Of a stretch of 64,000 nucleotides of DNA, positions 46,494 through 55,715 are shown in pieces. The translations under genes and the position numbers were made by a program. The DNA comes from Patescibacterium sp964540895 (GTDB taxonomy: Bacteria; Patescibacteriota; Patescibacteriia; Patescibacteriales; Patescibacteriaceae), in NCBI GenBank assembly GCA_964540895.1, contig CAZIOP010000001.1, forward strand, positions 310,001-374,000, in the 5' to 3' direction. Under the pieces are notes generated by a model. It did not search any database. It worked only from the letters and a program-made list of their open reading frames with translations, and was not told the DNA's origin. Each line of letters begins with the position of its first letter. The stretch's first letter is position 1.

Positions 46494-48467
46494 TCAAGGT
46501 CTGTCTTTTTTATACTCTCCAAAATACCAGTGCAATAGTTCACGAGCAATAGGAGTAGCAGCCACACTTCCCTCTTTACCTTCTTCAACTAAGACGGTAA
46601 TGACTAGTTCTGGTTTTTCATAGGGGGCAAAACCAGTAAACCAAGCATGTGGGTCTTTCTTAGAAGACCACTGAGCGGTTCCTGTTTTTCCAGCGGCAGT
46701 AACCGGTAACTCAAATAGACTACGAGCACTACCTGAAGTAACTGTTTGTCTCATACCCTCTCTGATAACTTGAGTAACATCTGGTGAAAAAATATCTTTG
46801 GCTAAGATCTCACCACTAACATCGCGAATAAGTTCACCACTTGGTGCTTTAACATCTTTAACAAGATGCGGTTGATATAATGTCCGGCCATTAGCAAAGT
46901 AACTGGTGTAAGCCGCTACTTGCAGTGGTGTCGTAATTAAATCACCTTGTCCAATAGCTACATGGTACGTATCACCAATATACCAGCTTTCTTTTTTAGT
47001 GGCTTCCTTCCAACCTTTTGTTGGCACAAAACCACTGGCTTCATTTGGTAAATCAACGCCCAATATTGATCCTAATTTAAATTTCTGTAGATATGTCACC
47101 ATGGTATCAATGCCTAATCCAGTGAAATCTTTGTAGCCACCACCAATATAGTAAAAGAAAGTGTTAACAGACTCAGCAATAGCCTTACGAACATTAGTTA
47201 GTCCATGACCGCCAGCTTTCCAATCAGGAAATGACCATTGCCCCACTTGTAGTCCTCCGGTACTGAGGAAAGTAGTATCTGAAGAAATTATTCGTTCTTG
47301 CAAGGCTGCACCAGCGATAATTGGCTTAATTGTTGAGCCTGATGGATACTCACCACTCACTACCCGGTTAAACAATGGTTGTGTGTCTGACTCTGATAAT
47401 AATTTATATTCATCACTAGTAATTCCACGGGCAAAAATATTCCCGTTAAATGTTGGTAAACTTACCATGGCTATAATCTCGCCATTATTAGGATTAATAA
47501 CTACAGCAGCTCCTTTCTGTCGATTTAACTTTTGTAAGTTTTCTGCCATTATTTCTTCTAGCTTCTTTTGTACCGGAGCATCAATTGATAATACTAAATC
47601 ATTACCAGGAACAGCTGGAGTTTCACTAACAATATTTTTTTCTTTACCTAAGGCTGTGACTTCAATCTGCTTAACACCAGGTACGCCTCGTAATTCTTTT
47701 TCCCACGATTTTTCTAACCCAGATTTACCTATATAATCAATTGGACTATAACTATTATTATCCCTTTCTAATTCTTCTTCATTAATTTTTCCAGTATATC
47801 CAAGTAAATGAGAAAAAGACAAACTAGGCATCTGATACTCTCGACGACTCTTGTTTGAGAGTACAATACCTGGCAATGAAAAAGCTTCTAAATAAATTTT
47901 TAATGCATTTTCATATGCTATATTATCAGCCAAAAATAACGGTTGATAAAAATCTAATTGAGACGGTGGAATAGCAGAAATTGTAGTATTAACTTCCTCG
48001 GCCGAAAACTTACCAGTCATATCGGCTAATTTTTTTAATAAATCAAATCGCTCAGCCTGATCTTTTGGTAAATCAGCTGGAATACAATATAACAAAAAAT
48101 TAGCGACGTTTTGAACTAAGACTGAACCGTTACTGTCATAAAACGTGCCACGGCTAGCTTCTAACCGTTCTAACCGTAATCGATTGCCATTAGCCATATC
48201 TCTGTAATACGCTCCTTTGGCTACTTGGAGCCAGACTAAACGACTACCAAGTAGAACAACTAGAGTGGCAACGCTCCATTTAAAAATAGTCAGAAATGAA
48301 CTATTGAAATGATTGGAAACCGTTTCTTCACCTTGTCCAGTTGGAGAGAACACACCCTCCACCCATTCTTTATGAAATTTTCCACCAAAATTACCATACT
48401 TAAGACGACCCTCTTGGATAACAAAGGGATTTTGACTATGTTCTCTTTTTTTCTTTTGACTAATCAT
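46494..48467 (-). CDS. mrdA: Penicillin-binding protein 2 (elongation transpeptidase)
   Basis: Class B PBP that crosslinks side-wall peptidoglycan with the MreB machinery. An unusually long cytoplasmic tail of about 58 residues precedes one span (about 59-78), the dimerisation/pedestal domain (R-G-T-F-Y-D-S-N-G), and the transpeptidase: nucleophile in S-G-S-T-I-K-P near residue 378, S-V-N and K-T-G-T-A-Q. 657 residues is normal. Overlap of eight bases with mreD and the mreBCD order support the elongation role over FtsI. Confidence 0.94.
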   Translation of the reverse strand: MISQKKKREHSQNPFVIQEGRLKYGNFGGKFHKEWVEGVFSPTGQGEETVSNHFNSSFLTIFKWSVATLVVLLGSRLVWLQVAKGAYYRDMANGNRLRLERLEASRGTFYDSNGSVLVQNVANFLLYCIPADLPKDQAERFDLLKKLADMTGKFSAEEVNTTISAIPPSQLDFYQPLFLADNIAYENALKIYLEAFSLPGIVLSNKSRREYQMPSLSFSHLLGYTGKINEEELERDNNSYSPIDYIGKSGLEKSWEKELRGVPGVKQIEVTALGKEKNIVSETPAVPGNDLVLSIDAPVQKKLEEIMAENLQKLNRQKGAAVVINPNNGEIIAMVSLPTFNGNIFARGITSDEYKLLSESDTQPLFNRVVSGEYPSGSTIKPIIAGAALQERIISSDTTFLSTGGLQVGQWSFPDWKAGGHGLTNVRKAIAESVNTFFYYIGGGYKDFTGLGIDTMVTYLQKFKLGSILGVDLPNEASGFVPTKGWKEATKKESWYIGDTYHVAIGQGDLITTPLQVAAYTSYFANGRTLYQPHLVKDVKAPSGELIRDVSGEILAKDIFSPDVTQVIREGMRQTVTSGSARSLFELPVTAAGKTGTAQWSSKKDPHAWFTGFAPYEKPELVITVLVEEGKEGSVAATPIARELLHWYFGEYKKDRP

Positions 48468-48987
48468 ATTTCAGATTGAATTTCTCCAAAAATACAGGTC
48501 GTAAACGTCTAGTTACAATATTTAATATATAAAAAAATATTAAAGCAATAATAACACCGAAACCTACACTAGTTAATTCTTCAGTTACAAACATACGTAA
48601 TGAGACCAAGTGATTATTTTCCAAGGTGTGCTTAGCTAGCAATACTAAATCATAGGTTAATAGACTGCTAGCCGTGACAACACTAATTGAATAAAGTGAT
48701 CTATTAGTCATTACCCGTTCAAATAATATATTAATTACTACCAGTGAGCACAGAAGACCAATATAATAAAAACCGTACATTCCGAAATTAAATAATTCGA
48801 GCATAAAGCCTCCAATTAATACCCACCAGGCGGCTAAACGAAGATTACCAAGAAGAAACACAAAGACCAACATAACAGGCAACAATGATATCCGAGCTAA
48901 CCCCCAAGGCAATTCGCTCACCAGCGTAATATCTAATATACTTATCAGCACTATTAATAGTATATGGCCGATATTTCTAAAATACAT
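48460..48987 (-). CDS. mreD: Rod-shape protein MreD-like
   Basis: The 175-residue protein has about five or six spans and lies between mreC and PBP2, the standard mreD slot. Sequence motifs are weak in this family; L-A-A-W-W-V-L-I-G-G-F-M-L-E-L and F-G-M-Y-G-F-Y fit MreD. The gap to mreC is five bases. Confidence 0.82.
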   Translation of the reverse strand: MYFRNIGHILLIVLISILDITLVSELPWGLARISLLPVMLVFVFLLGNLRLAAWWVLIGGFMLELFNFGMYGFYYIGLLCSLVVINILFERVMTNRSLYSISVVTASSLLTYDLVLLAKHTLENNHLVSLRMFVTEELTSVGFGVIIALIFFYILNIVTRRLRPVFLEKFNLKYD

Positions 48988-48992
48988 ACAAA

Positions 48993-49799
48993 TTATTTAA
49001 TCACTGAAATAATACGCATGTGATCAAAATTCCCAAGCGGTTCAATTAAGGCATGCTGCCAAATTTCATTACCTTCCTGAATAACACGACTTACACGACC
49101 TAACACCAGGCCAGCTGGCATGTTGGCTTCAAGACCTGATGTAACAATTACTTCTTGTTCATTAATAACACGACCGTGAGGAATAAAATCAACTTTTACA
49201 GTTAGTGCTAAATCACTTTGCACCACTCCAATAGTTCCGGCTTGACCTTGAATACTAACCGCAAAACGACAAGCATCATTAAATAGTAAACAAGCTTCAG
49301 ATATATGATCCTCTGTTGATGTTACTTTACCAAGTAACACTCCATCACTATCAACAATTGGCATACCAATCCCTATACCATCAGCTGATCCTCGATCAAT
49401 AATAATACTTTGTTGTTTAGTGCTTTCCCCTGATTTTTCTCTAGCTAATACATTAGCAACAACATAACTATGAATTCCTGTATTAAAGAACTGTAGTTGT
49501 TTGCGTAAGTCCTCGTTCTCTAGCTTAAGGGTACTTAACTCGGCATTTTCAACCAATAAACGATGATTTTCAGGCTCTAGTACTGCTATTTTCTGTTGCA
49601 ACTCTTCGAGTGAGTTGGTTTCAGGTGAATTATTCTGAAAAATATTTCCTAACCAATAGCCATGACGAGCTAACGGTGAAAAAAATCCCGCCAAAGCATT
49701 ATTAACTGGTTTTAAAAAACCAAGTTGACGAATACCAATAATCACAGCAATAATTGCAGCGACTACGCCAAAAGTGACAAGCGAATTCTTTTGACTCAT
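48993..49799 (-). CDS. mreC: Rod-shape protein MreC
   Basis: The 268-residue protein has one N-terminal span (about 8-25), a short coiled coil (about 58-95) and a beta-barrel domain with I-I-D-R-G-S-A-D-G-I-G-I-G-M-P-I-V and V-I-V-T-S-G-L-E-A-N-M-P-A-G-L-V-L-G. This is the MreC pattern. MreC scaffolds PBP2 outside the membrane. Confidence 0.94.
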   Translation of the reverse strand: MSQKNSLVTFGVVAAIIAVIIGIRQLGFLKPVNNALAGFFSPLARHGYWLGNIFQNNSPETNSLEELQQKIAVLEPENHRLLVENAELSTLKLENEDLRKQLQFFNTGIHSYVVANVLAREKSGESTKQQSIIIDRGSADGIGIGMPIVDSDGVLLGKVTSTEDHISEACLLFNDACRFAVSIQGQAGTIGVVQSDLALTVKVDFIPHGRVINEQEVIVTSGLEANMPAGLVLGRVSRVIQEGNEIWQHALIEPLGNFDHMRIISVIK

Positions 49800-49801
49800 A
49801 T

Positions 49802-50845
49802 TTATAATTCTTTAGTACTTGGAACTACTACTTTTTCTAATAATTCAGCATCCGCTAATAAAATACCCGTTCCTCGAACAACACAGGTAAGTGGGTCATC
49901 GGCAGCACGAACAGAAATTTTCGTGGCTTGAGAAATTTCTTGATCAAGACCACGCAACAAAGCTCCTCCACCAGTTAAAATTATGCCATATTCATAAATA
50001 TCAGCTACTAGTTCAGGCGGCGTTGTTTCTAAAATTAATTTTATATTATCAATAATCTGGTGAATAGTCCGGTGCATGGCTTCCCGAATCTGACCATCAG
50101 TAATTCTCATTTCACGGGGCAGACCATTCATTAAGTCTCGACCGCGTACCATCATTTCCAGTGACTCTTTCAGAGGCGTAGCCGAACCAATCCTAATTTT
50201 TATTTCTTCTGCCAACTGCTCACCAATTAACAAATTAAACTCTTCTCGAATATATTGAATAATTTCATGATTTAAAAAATTGCCGGCCAACCGTATATTC
50301 TTCCAACTAACCGGGCCACCTAAGGAAATAACAGCTATTTCAGTAGTACCACCACCCATATCAACTACCATAGTAGCACTGGCTTCAGTGACGGGTAACC
50401 TAGCCCCAATTGCTGCTGCCATTGGCTCTTCGACTAAATACACCTGTCTAGCCCCAGCCGAGCGGGCAGCGTCTTCTACGGCCTTTTTTTCCACTTCGGT
50501 AATGTCTAAGGGAATACCAATCACCACCCGTGGACGTGGAGCCAAACTAAATTGTTCATTATGAGCTTTGTCAATAAAGTATTTAAGCATTTTTTCAGTC
50601 ACCTCAAAGTCAGAAATTACGCCATCGACTAAAGGTTTAATAACCTGAATATGAGCCGGGGTTTTGCCAATCATTTTTTTGGCATCTTCACCCACAGCTA
50701 AAATCTCTTCAGTTCTAACATTAACCGCTACAATTGAAGGCTCATTAATTAAAATACCCTTATCTGGGGTGTAGACAAGGGTATTAGCTGTACCAAGATC
50801 AATCCCCAGGTCTTGACTAAATTTTCCAAAAAATCTATTAAACAT
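49802..50845 (-). CDS. mreB: Rod-shape-determining actin MreB
   Basis: Bacterial actin that guides side-wall synthesis. It shows D-L-G-I-D-L-G-T-A-N-T-L-V-Y near residue 12, N-E-P-S-I-V-A-V, V-D-M-G-G-G-T-T-E-I-A-V and I-I-L-T-G-G-G-A-L-L-R-G-L. 347 residues. First gene of mreB-mreC-mreD-mrdA; a TACACT box lies 14 bases before the ATG. Its presence predicts a rod-like cell. Confidence 0.97.
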   Translation of the reverse strand: MFNRFFGKFSQDLGIDLGTANTLVYTPDKGILINEPSIVAVNVRTEEILAVGEDAKKMIGKTPAHIQVIKPLVDGVISDFEVTEKMLKYFIDKAHNEQFSLAPRPRVVIGIPLDITEVEKKAVEDAARSAGARQVYLVEEPMAAAIGARLPVTEASATMVVDMGGGTTEIAVISLGGPVSWKNIRLAGNFLNHEIIQYIREEFNLLIGEQLAEEIKIRIGSATPLKESLEMMVRGRDLMNGLPREMRITDGQIREAMHRTIHQIIDNIKLILETTPPELVADIYEYGIILTGGGALLRGLDQEISQATKISVRAADDPLTCVVRGTGILLADAELLEKVVVPSTKEL

Positions 50846-50896
50846 GTCTGAAAATTAATAGTGTAATAAAACGTCCGAACTTTAGTAGTGTAATAG

Positions 50897-52147
50897 TTAT
50901 GAAAGTTGTTTAATTAAATCAGATAGGGGGATAATATTACTAGTTGTCTCACTACGTGCTTTTAATTCTGCACCACCGGCTTCAAGCGATTTTTCACTAA
51001 CAATTACTCGAAAAGAACAACCAATTAAATCAGCGTCATTAAGTTTTTCGCCATTACTAGCTTCAGATCGATCGTCAAATAATACTTCAATATTTTTCTT
51101 GCTCAGTTCTGTATATATTTCTTCTGCCTTTAATGTAACTGTATCAGAATTTCCTAAAGAAATTACATGAACCTTAAAAGGAGCAATTTCCAAAGGCCAT
51201 ATCATACCAGCTTCATCAGACATTGTTTCCACAATTGTTCCCATTACTCGAGCTGGACCAATACCATATGAACCCATGATTACTTTTTTACTTTCTCCAC
51301 TTTCATCAAGATACGTTAAATCAAGTGCATCAGAAAAACGAGTTCCTAAATTAAAAATATTGCCTACTTCGCTAGCTTTTTTTTCTTCTACATCACTTTC
51401 TGTTAAACCAAGCTCTTGCAATGTTTCAGGAGAATACACTTCTTGATTGATAGCAATCTTTTTTTCTTTACTAACATAAATTGTATCCTCTCCTGTTTCA
51501 GTTACTGTTTGAAATTCATGTGAATATTTGGCAAAGACTCCACCAGAAGCAAATGTTAGATAGGTGAGATTACTTAAACCTAAGCGACTAAATATTTTTT
51601 CATAGGCTGCTTTTACTTTGTCATACAAGGATGAATGTTCTTCTTCTGTTCGTGAAAATGAATACATGTCTTTCATCAAAAATTCACGTGTTCGCATAAT
51701 CCCACTTTTGGCTCGAACTTCATTTCTAAACTTAGTTTGGAATTGATAAATAGAAATTGGTAAATCTCGATATGATTTAACAAAGTTTTTCATTAACTTT
51801 GTCATGGCAGCTTCATGGCTAAACGCCAAACCAACTTCTGTTTCATTCTTCAAGGTTGTTTTAAACCATACATCAACTGATTCATCTGCCCATTGATTGG
51901 TTGGTTCCCATGTTTCTTTGTTCTGTAAGCTAGGCATGGTCAATTCCTGAGCACCTAACGCTTCCATTTCTTCACGAATCACCTGTTTAATTTTTTCTAA
52001 CACCCGTAAGCCTAGAGGCAGAAAGCCAAACACTCCAGCCATTTCTTTATAAATAAAACCAGCTCGTAACAATAACTGGGCATTTTTTGATACCTCATCC
52101 TTAGGAGAATTCTTAGAAGTTTTGGTAAATAATAGGGATTGTCGCAT
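50897..52147 (-). CDS. proS: Prolyl-tRNA synthetase lacking the editing domain
   Basis: Class II synthetase charging tRNA-Pro. Motif 2 is F-R-N-E-V-R-A-K-S-G-I-M-R-T-R-E-F-L-M-K-D, motif 3 is G-S-Y-G-I-G-P-A-R, and the anticodon domain ends the protein. Bacterial ProRS is usually about 570 residues; here the roughly 180-residue editing (INS) domain between Y-S-H-E-F-Q-T and E-V-G-N-I-F-N-L-G-T is absent, leaving 416. Mischarged Ala-tRNA-Pro would need another editor. Length and motifs show the loss is clean, not a frameshift. Confidence 0.95.
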   Translation of the reverse strand: MRQSLLFTKTSKNSPKDEVSKNAQLLLRAGFIYKEMAGVFGFLPLGLRVLEKIKQVIREEMEALGAQELTMPSLQNKETWEPTNQWADESVDVWFKTTLKNETEVGLAFSHEAAMTKLMKNFVKSYRDLPISIYQFQTKFRNEVRAKSGIMRTREFLMKDMYSFSRTEEEHSSLYDKVKAAYEKIFSRLGLSNLTYLTFASGGVFAKYSHEFQTVTETGEDTIYVSKEKKIAINQEVYSPETLQELGLTESDVEEKKASEVGNIFNLGTRFSDALDLTYLDESGESKKVIMGSYGIGPARVMGTIVETMSDEAGMIWPLEIAPFKVHVISLGNSDTVTLKAEEIYTELSKKNIEVLFDDRSEASNGEKLNDADLIGCSFRVIVSEKSLEAGGAELKARSETTSNIIPLSDLIKQLS

Positions 52148-52191
52148 ATAAGTTGTTTAAAAAGTATACCTGAAAAGAGAGTCGCTGTCAA

Positions 52192-52231
52192 AATAAAATA
52201 CAGGCTCTTTTTTTACAAAAAGCCTGTATTT
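52192..52231 (-). terminator. Terminator after secF
   Basis: AATACAGGCT (52197-52206) and AGCCTGTATT (52221-52230), a 10-base stem with a T-rich tail on the minus strand. Confidence 0.75.
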
Positions 52232-52248
52232 AAAGGTTAAAAACGTAT

Positions 52249-53166
52249 CTAGACTTTTCGTCGGCGAAGGTTCTCAGAAGCTACTAATAACGGGGATGCC
52301 AAGAAAATTGAGCTGTATGTTCCAAAAAAGATACCAACTAATAAGGCCATAGCGAAATAATGAATAGAGCTGCCGCCCATGATGGTAATAGCTACCAAAA
52401 CCAACAATACAGTCAATGAAGTGTTAATAGAGCGAGTAAGGGTTTGATTTAAACTGGTGTTAACAGTACCAGCAAAACTGTCATTGGAGCGAGGTAAATT
52501 TTCACGAATACGATCAAATACAACAATTGTATCGTGAACACTAAAACCAAGGACTGTTAATACTGCTGCCACAAAACTGGTATTAATCTCAACATTATGA
52601 AAATGTCCTAGGTATGCAAAAAAACCAAGTACGATTAATACATCGTGAACTAAAGAAATAATTGTAGCTGTTCCATACTTCCACGATGCAACTGGGCGAG
52701 ACACGCGACGGAAAGCCCATGCAATGTATACACTTATAGCAAGCAATACTAAAATAGTAGCTGAAATAGCTTTACGTTGTAATTCTTGACCAATAGAGGG
52801 TCCAACTGCTTCAAAACGTAACTCTTCAATTGTTTTAGCTGGCTCCTTATCATTAATTGGTGCAAAGGTACGCAATTCTTTGAGTGCGGCTTGGTGAACA
52901 TCTTCAGAGGTTTGCTGAAAACGTAAAATTATTCCTTTCTCTCCAACTGGTTGCACAGTTAAACTTTGTAAATCAAGATCTTGAAGTTTTGATTCTACCT
53001 CAGTTACACTTGGTCGTTCATTATGAAAGTTAACTTCTAATAAACTACCGCCTGTAAAATCGATACCAAGTTTCAACCCCCAGATTGAAAGCATGATAAC
53101 AGATGCAATCATCAAAGCAGCGGAGATACTTAACCATATTTTATTTTTTTCAATAATCTGATACAT
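52249..53166 (-). CDS. secF: Protein translocase subunit SecF
   Basis: SecF with SecD uses the proton gradient to pull proteins out of SecYEG. The 305-residue product from ATG 53166 has one N-terminal span, the periplasmic D-F-T-G-G-S-L-L-E-V, then five spans with L-G-F-S-V-H-D-T-I-V-V-F-D-R-I-R-E-N and S-I-N-T-S-L-T-V-L. The longer ATG at 53190 would overlap secD; the chosen one leaves a single-base gap. Confidence 0.95.
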   Translation of the reverse strand: MYQIIEKNKIWLSISAALMIASVIMLSIWGLKLGIDFTGGSLLEVNFHNERPSVTEVESKLQDLDLQSLTVQPVGEKGIILRFQQTSEDVHQAALKELRTFAPINDKEPAKTIEELRFEAVGPSIGQELQRKAISATILVLLAISVYIAWAFRRVSRPVASWKYGTATIISLVHDVLIVLGFFAYLGHFHNVEINTSFVAAVLTVLGFSVHDTIVVFDRIRENLPRSNDSFAGTVNTSLNQTLTRSINTSLTVLLVLVAITIMGGSSIHYFAMALLVGIFFGTYSSIFLASPLLVASENLRRRKV

Positions 53167-53167
53167 A

Positions 53168-55189
53168 TTATGATTTTTGTTTATAACCAATTAACCAGCG
53201 GTGCTTATCAAACCATTGTTCACTAAACAAACGTAACAATGTTCTGGTAAACATAATGGCGCTAAACATGGAAATTACAACACCAAGAGCCAGAGTAACT
53301 GCAAAGCCTTTGATAATACTGGTAGAAAAGTTAATTAATACAAAAGTTGTTAGTAACGTTGTGAAGTTACTATCTCTGATTGAAGGCCAGGCACGGGAAA
53401 AACCTTCTTGAATAGCTAAAGATAGAGACTTCCCAGCTCGTAATTCTTCCTTCAGACGTTCAAAAATAAGAATATTGGCGTCAACGGCCATACCAATAGA
53501 CAGAATAAATCCTGCAATACCAGATAGTGTTAAAGTAACAGGCCAAATTTTAAAAATAGCTAAAGATAAAATACCATACGCAGCCAATGCTACGACTGAA
53601 ATTACGCCTAAGAAACGATAATAAATAATCATGAATAAGGCTACTAGTAACAACCCAACCATACCGGCGCGTAAACTGTTGTTAACTGATTCTTGACCAA
53701 GACTTGCACCCACTGTTTGTTGATTGATTAAGGTAATAGGTACAGGTAAAGCTCCAGCATTAAGTCGTTTAGCTAAATCACGAGCTTCTGTAATAGTAAA
53801 GTTACCCTGGATAACAGCTTTACCGCCAGTAATCTTTTCATTCACATTAGGTGTGCTAATGGCATACCCATCAAGAAAAATTGCCACTGGTTTATTTACG
53901 TTTCGGCCAGTAATATCTTCAAACATCTTTGCTCCTTCATCATCAAATTCCAAACTAACTAAAGGAGTATTATCTTGTGGGTTAAATTCTACAGATGCAC
54001 GCTTTAAGTTCTTCCCAGTTAATTCGGTATTTTTCCAATCTGTTTCAGGTCCTAAAATATCATCTTCAGTTTTTATTGAAACTAAAATATGACTTACATT
54101 GTATTCTGGATTTTCTTCAGTCTTGTAAATTAAATGATAACCAAACTTTGTTTCCACTACAAAGGAAATGGTTCCAACTTTTTGATCAAAAGCAGTATCT
54201 TCAAATGGTTTAGCCATTACATCTCGGCCAAACCAACCAAGATCTCCACCCTGATCTTTGTTAGAAGCATCAGTGGAATATTGTTTGACTAAATCTGCAA
54301 AATTCTTTGGGTTAGCTTGGGCTTTGATTTCTTTAATCTTTTTATACGCATCTTCTTTAGACATCTCACTCTGACAGCCTTCTGAACCTTTGTAGCAAAG
54401 TAACAAATGAGAAGCTTTTACTTCTTTGATTCGTTTGTCAGTAACCTTAACAATTTCAAAACCATCGGCCGCTAAGATATAACTTGAACTAACCTGACCA
54501 ACTGGAATCGCGTCGGCTACTTTAGCTACTTCAGCATTATCACGTTTAGATACCCAGCCAACTTCACCCTTATTACCTTTAGTGGCATTATCATCACTAT
54601 ATTCTTTAACTAAATCATCGAAATTACCACCATCTTTTAATTTTTTTAAAACTTCATCGGCTCGTTTCTTTGCAGCGTCATTAAAATCAGAGATACTTTT
54701 TCTTTCATCAGCAGTTAATTCACGTCGTTCAGTGTTCTGCTCTTTAAATTCCAATAACGGTGTTTCTCCTATCTTCTTAATAGCTTCACCAATATCTTTA
54801 ATACCAGCTAATTCAACCGTAATACGGTGCTTGCCATCGGCAGTACTATTTACTTCCACGTGAGGCTCACTGACGCCAAAAACATTAACTCGCTTCTCAA
54901 TAACATCTCTAGCTCCTTCAACAGCTGAGGTTTGTTCACTGGTCGGGATAGATGAAACATCTGCATCATAGGTTAACTGACTACCCCCTAGTAAGTCCAA
55001 ACCTAAACGAAAAGGAATGTCTTTAACATGTGGTAATGGTAACTTATAATTTGATACTGCTTTATTGTAATAACCACCAAATACTACTAATGAAGCAGCT
55101 ATTAAAATAACTAATATGATTAAAAAACTGCGCCAAACGCGGGCTTTGCCACGGGCGCGGAACATATTCTTGAAGCGATTTTCAGCCAT
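53168..55189 (-). CDS. secD: Protein translocase subunit SecD with inserted parvulin-like PPIase domains
   Basis: The SecD frame is complete: one span (about 20-40), R-L-G-L-D-L-L-G-G-S-Q-L near residue 61, the P1 domain, and a C-terminal six-span RND block with G-M-A-V-D-A-N-I-L-I-F-E-R (about 566-578). Between G-E-T-P-L-L-E-F-K and L-T-G-K-N-L-K (about 152-387) lie about 235 extra residues with two parvulin-like units: D-D-L-V-K-E-Y-S-D-D...G-E-V-G-W-V (about 176-252) and H-L-L-L-C...F-A-D-L-V-K-Q-Y-S-T-D...G-G-D-L-G-W-F...G-Y-H-L-I-Y-K (260-356), then a third start, Y-N-V-S-H-I-L-V-S. These are PpiC/rotamase hallmarks. The fusion would put a folding catalyst at the export exit. Confidence 0.93.
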   Translation of the reverse strand: MAENRFKNMFRARGKARVWRSFLIILVILIAASLVVFGGYYNKAVSNYKLPLPHVKDIPFRLGLDLLGGSQLTYDADVSSIPTSEQTSAVEGARDVIEKRVNVFGVSEPHVEVNSTADGKHRITVELAGIKDIGEAIKKIGETPLLEFKEQNTERRELTADERKSISDFNDAAKKRADEVLKKLKDGGNFDDLVKEYSDDNATKGNKGEVGWVSKRDNAEVAKVADAIPVGQVSSSYILAADGFEIVKVTDKRIKEVKASHLLLCYKGSEGCQSEMSKEDAYKKIKEIKAQANPKNFADLVKQYSTDASNKDQGGDLGWFGRDVMAKPFEDTAFDQKVGTISFVVETKFGYHLIYKTEENPEYNVSHILVSIKTEDDILGPETDWKNTELTGKNLKRASVEFNPQDNTPLVSLEFDDEGAKMFEDITGRNVNKPVAIFLDGYAISTPNVNEKITGGKAVIQGNFTITEARDLAKRLNAGALPVPITLINQQTVGASLGQESVNNSLRAGMVGLLLVALFMIIYYRFLGVISVVALAAYGILSLAIFKIWPVTLTLSGIAGFILSIGMAVDANILIFERLKEELRAGKSLSLAIQEGFSRAWPSIRDSNFTTLLTTFVLINFSTSIIKGFAVTLALGVVISMFSAIMFTRTLLRLFSEQWFDKHRWLIGYKQKS

Positions 55190-55273
55190 AGGAGGGATGG
55201 GAATTAAGTTATAGTATGTTTGAATATTATACAGGACCTAATCTAAATTGCAAGCCTATATACATGGAGTGAA

Positions 55274-55708
55274 TTATACTAATGAAATAACAAAGTTTTT
55301 AACTAATTTCTGGCCTGGGCAGCTTTTTCTAGCAAATTCATTATGAAAGACTATATGAGTCTTTGGAATCTTGTATTTAAATACTAGTTTTCTTAACAAA
55401 TCGCGCAAAGCATATATCTGATGAGGAGCTGGTTCATCTTTATCAAAATTACCATCTAGACAAATATGCATACAACGACCATCATTCATTTTTTTCTGCC
55501 AACAAGCAACTGACGTCTCACCATCAACTCGAGCTTGTCGAATTCTACCTAGGACATTAATTTCATAATGATATCCGATGTAATAGCCTAAACTACTTTT
55601 TAAATTCCACTTAAGTCGGTGATAATTATTGGTAGCTTTAAACTGATCTGGGTTCTTTGCAGTTGCGACAGCTGTATGGTGAATCATTATATACTCGGGA
55701 ATCTTCAT
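55274..55708 (-). CDS. N-acetylmuramoyl-L-alanine amidase-like (PGRP fold), no signal peptide
   Basis: The 144-residue protein has I-M-I-H-H-T-A-V near the start and V-F-H-N-E-F-A-R-K-S-C-P-G-Q near the end, the His/His/Cys zinc pattern of amidase_2/PGRP enzymes. I-G-Y-H-Y-E-I-N and I-C-L-D-G-N-F-D-K-D-E-P fit the core. There is no signal peptide, so it either acts inside the cell on recycled wall fragments or is released by lysis, as phage endolysins are. An AAAGGAG site lies only two bases before the ATG at 55708, an unusual spacing. Confidence 0.82.
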   Translation of the reverse strand: MKIPEYIMIHHTAVATAKNPDQFKATNNYHRLKWNLKSSLGYYIGYHYEINVLGRIRQARVDGETSVACWQKKMNDGRCMHICLDGNFDKDEPAPHQIYALRDLLRKLVFKYKIPKTHIVFHNEFARKSCPGQKLVKNFVISLV

Positions 55709-55715
55709 ATCTCCT

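Noticed and set aside
46441..46623. 60-codon plus-strand ORF at the end of the PBP2 gene
   Set aside because: Mostly antisense to the PBP2 3' end, Ser/Thr-rich, no signals.
55186..55200. CCCTCCT just before the secD start, identical to an anti-SD core
   Set aside because: An anti-SD-like sequence would not recruit the ribosome, and there is no plus-strand gene to use its complement; probably chance.
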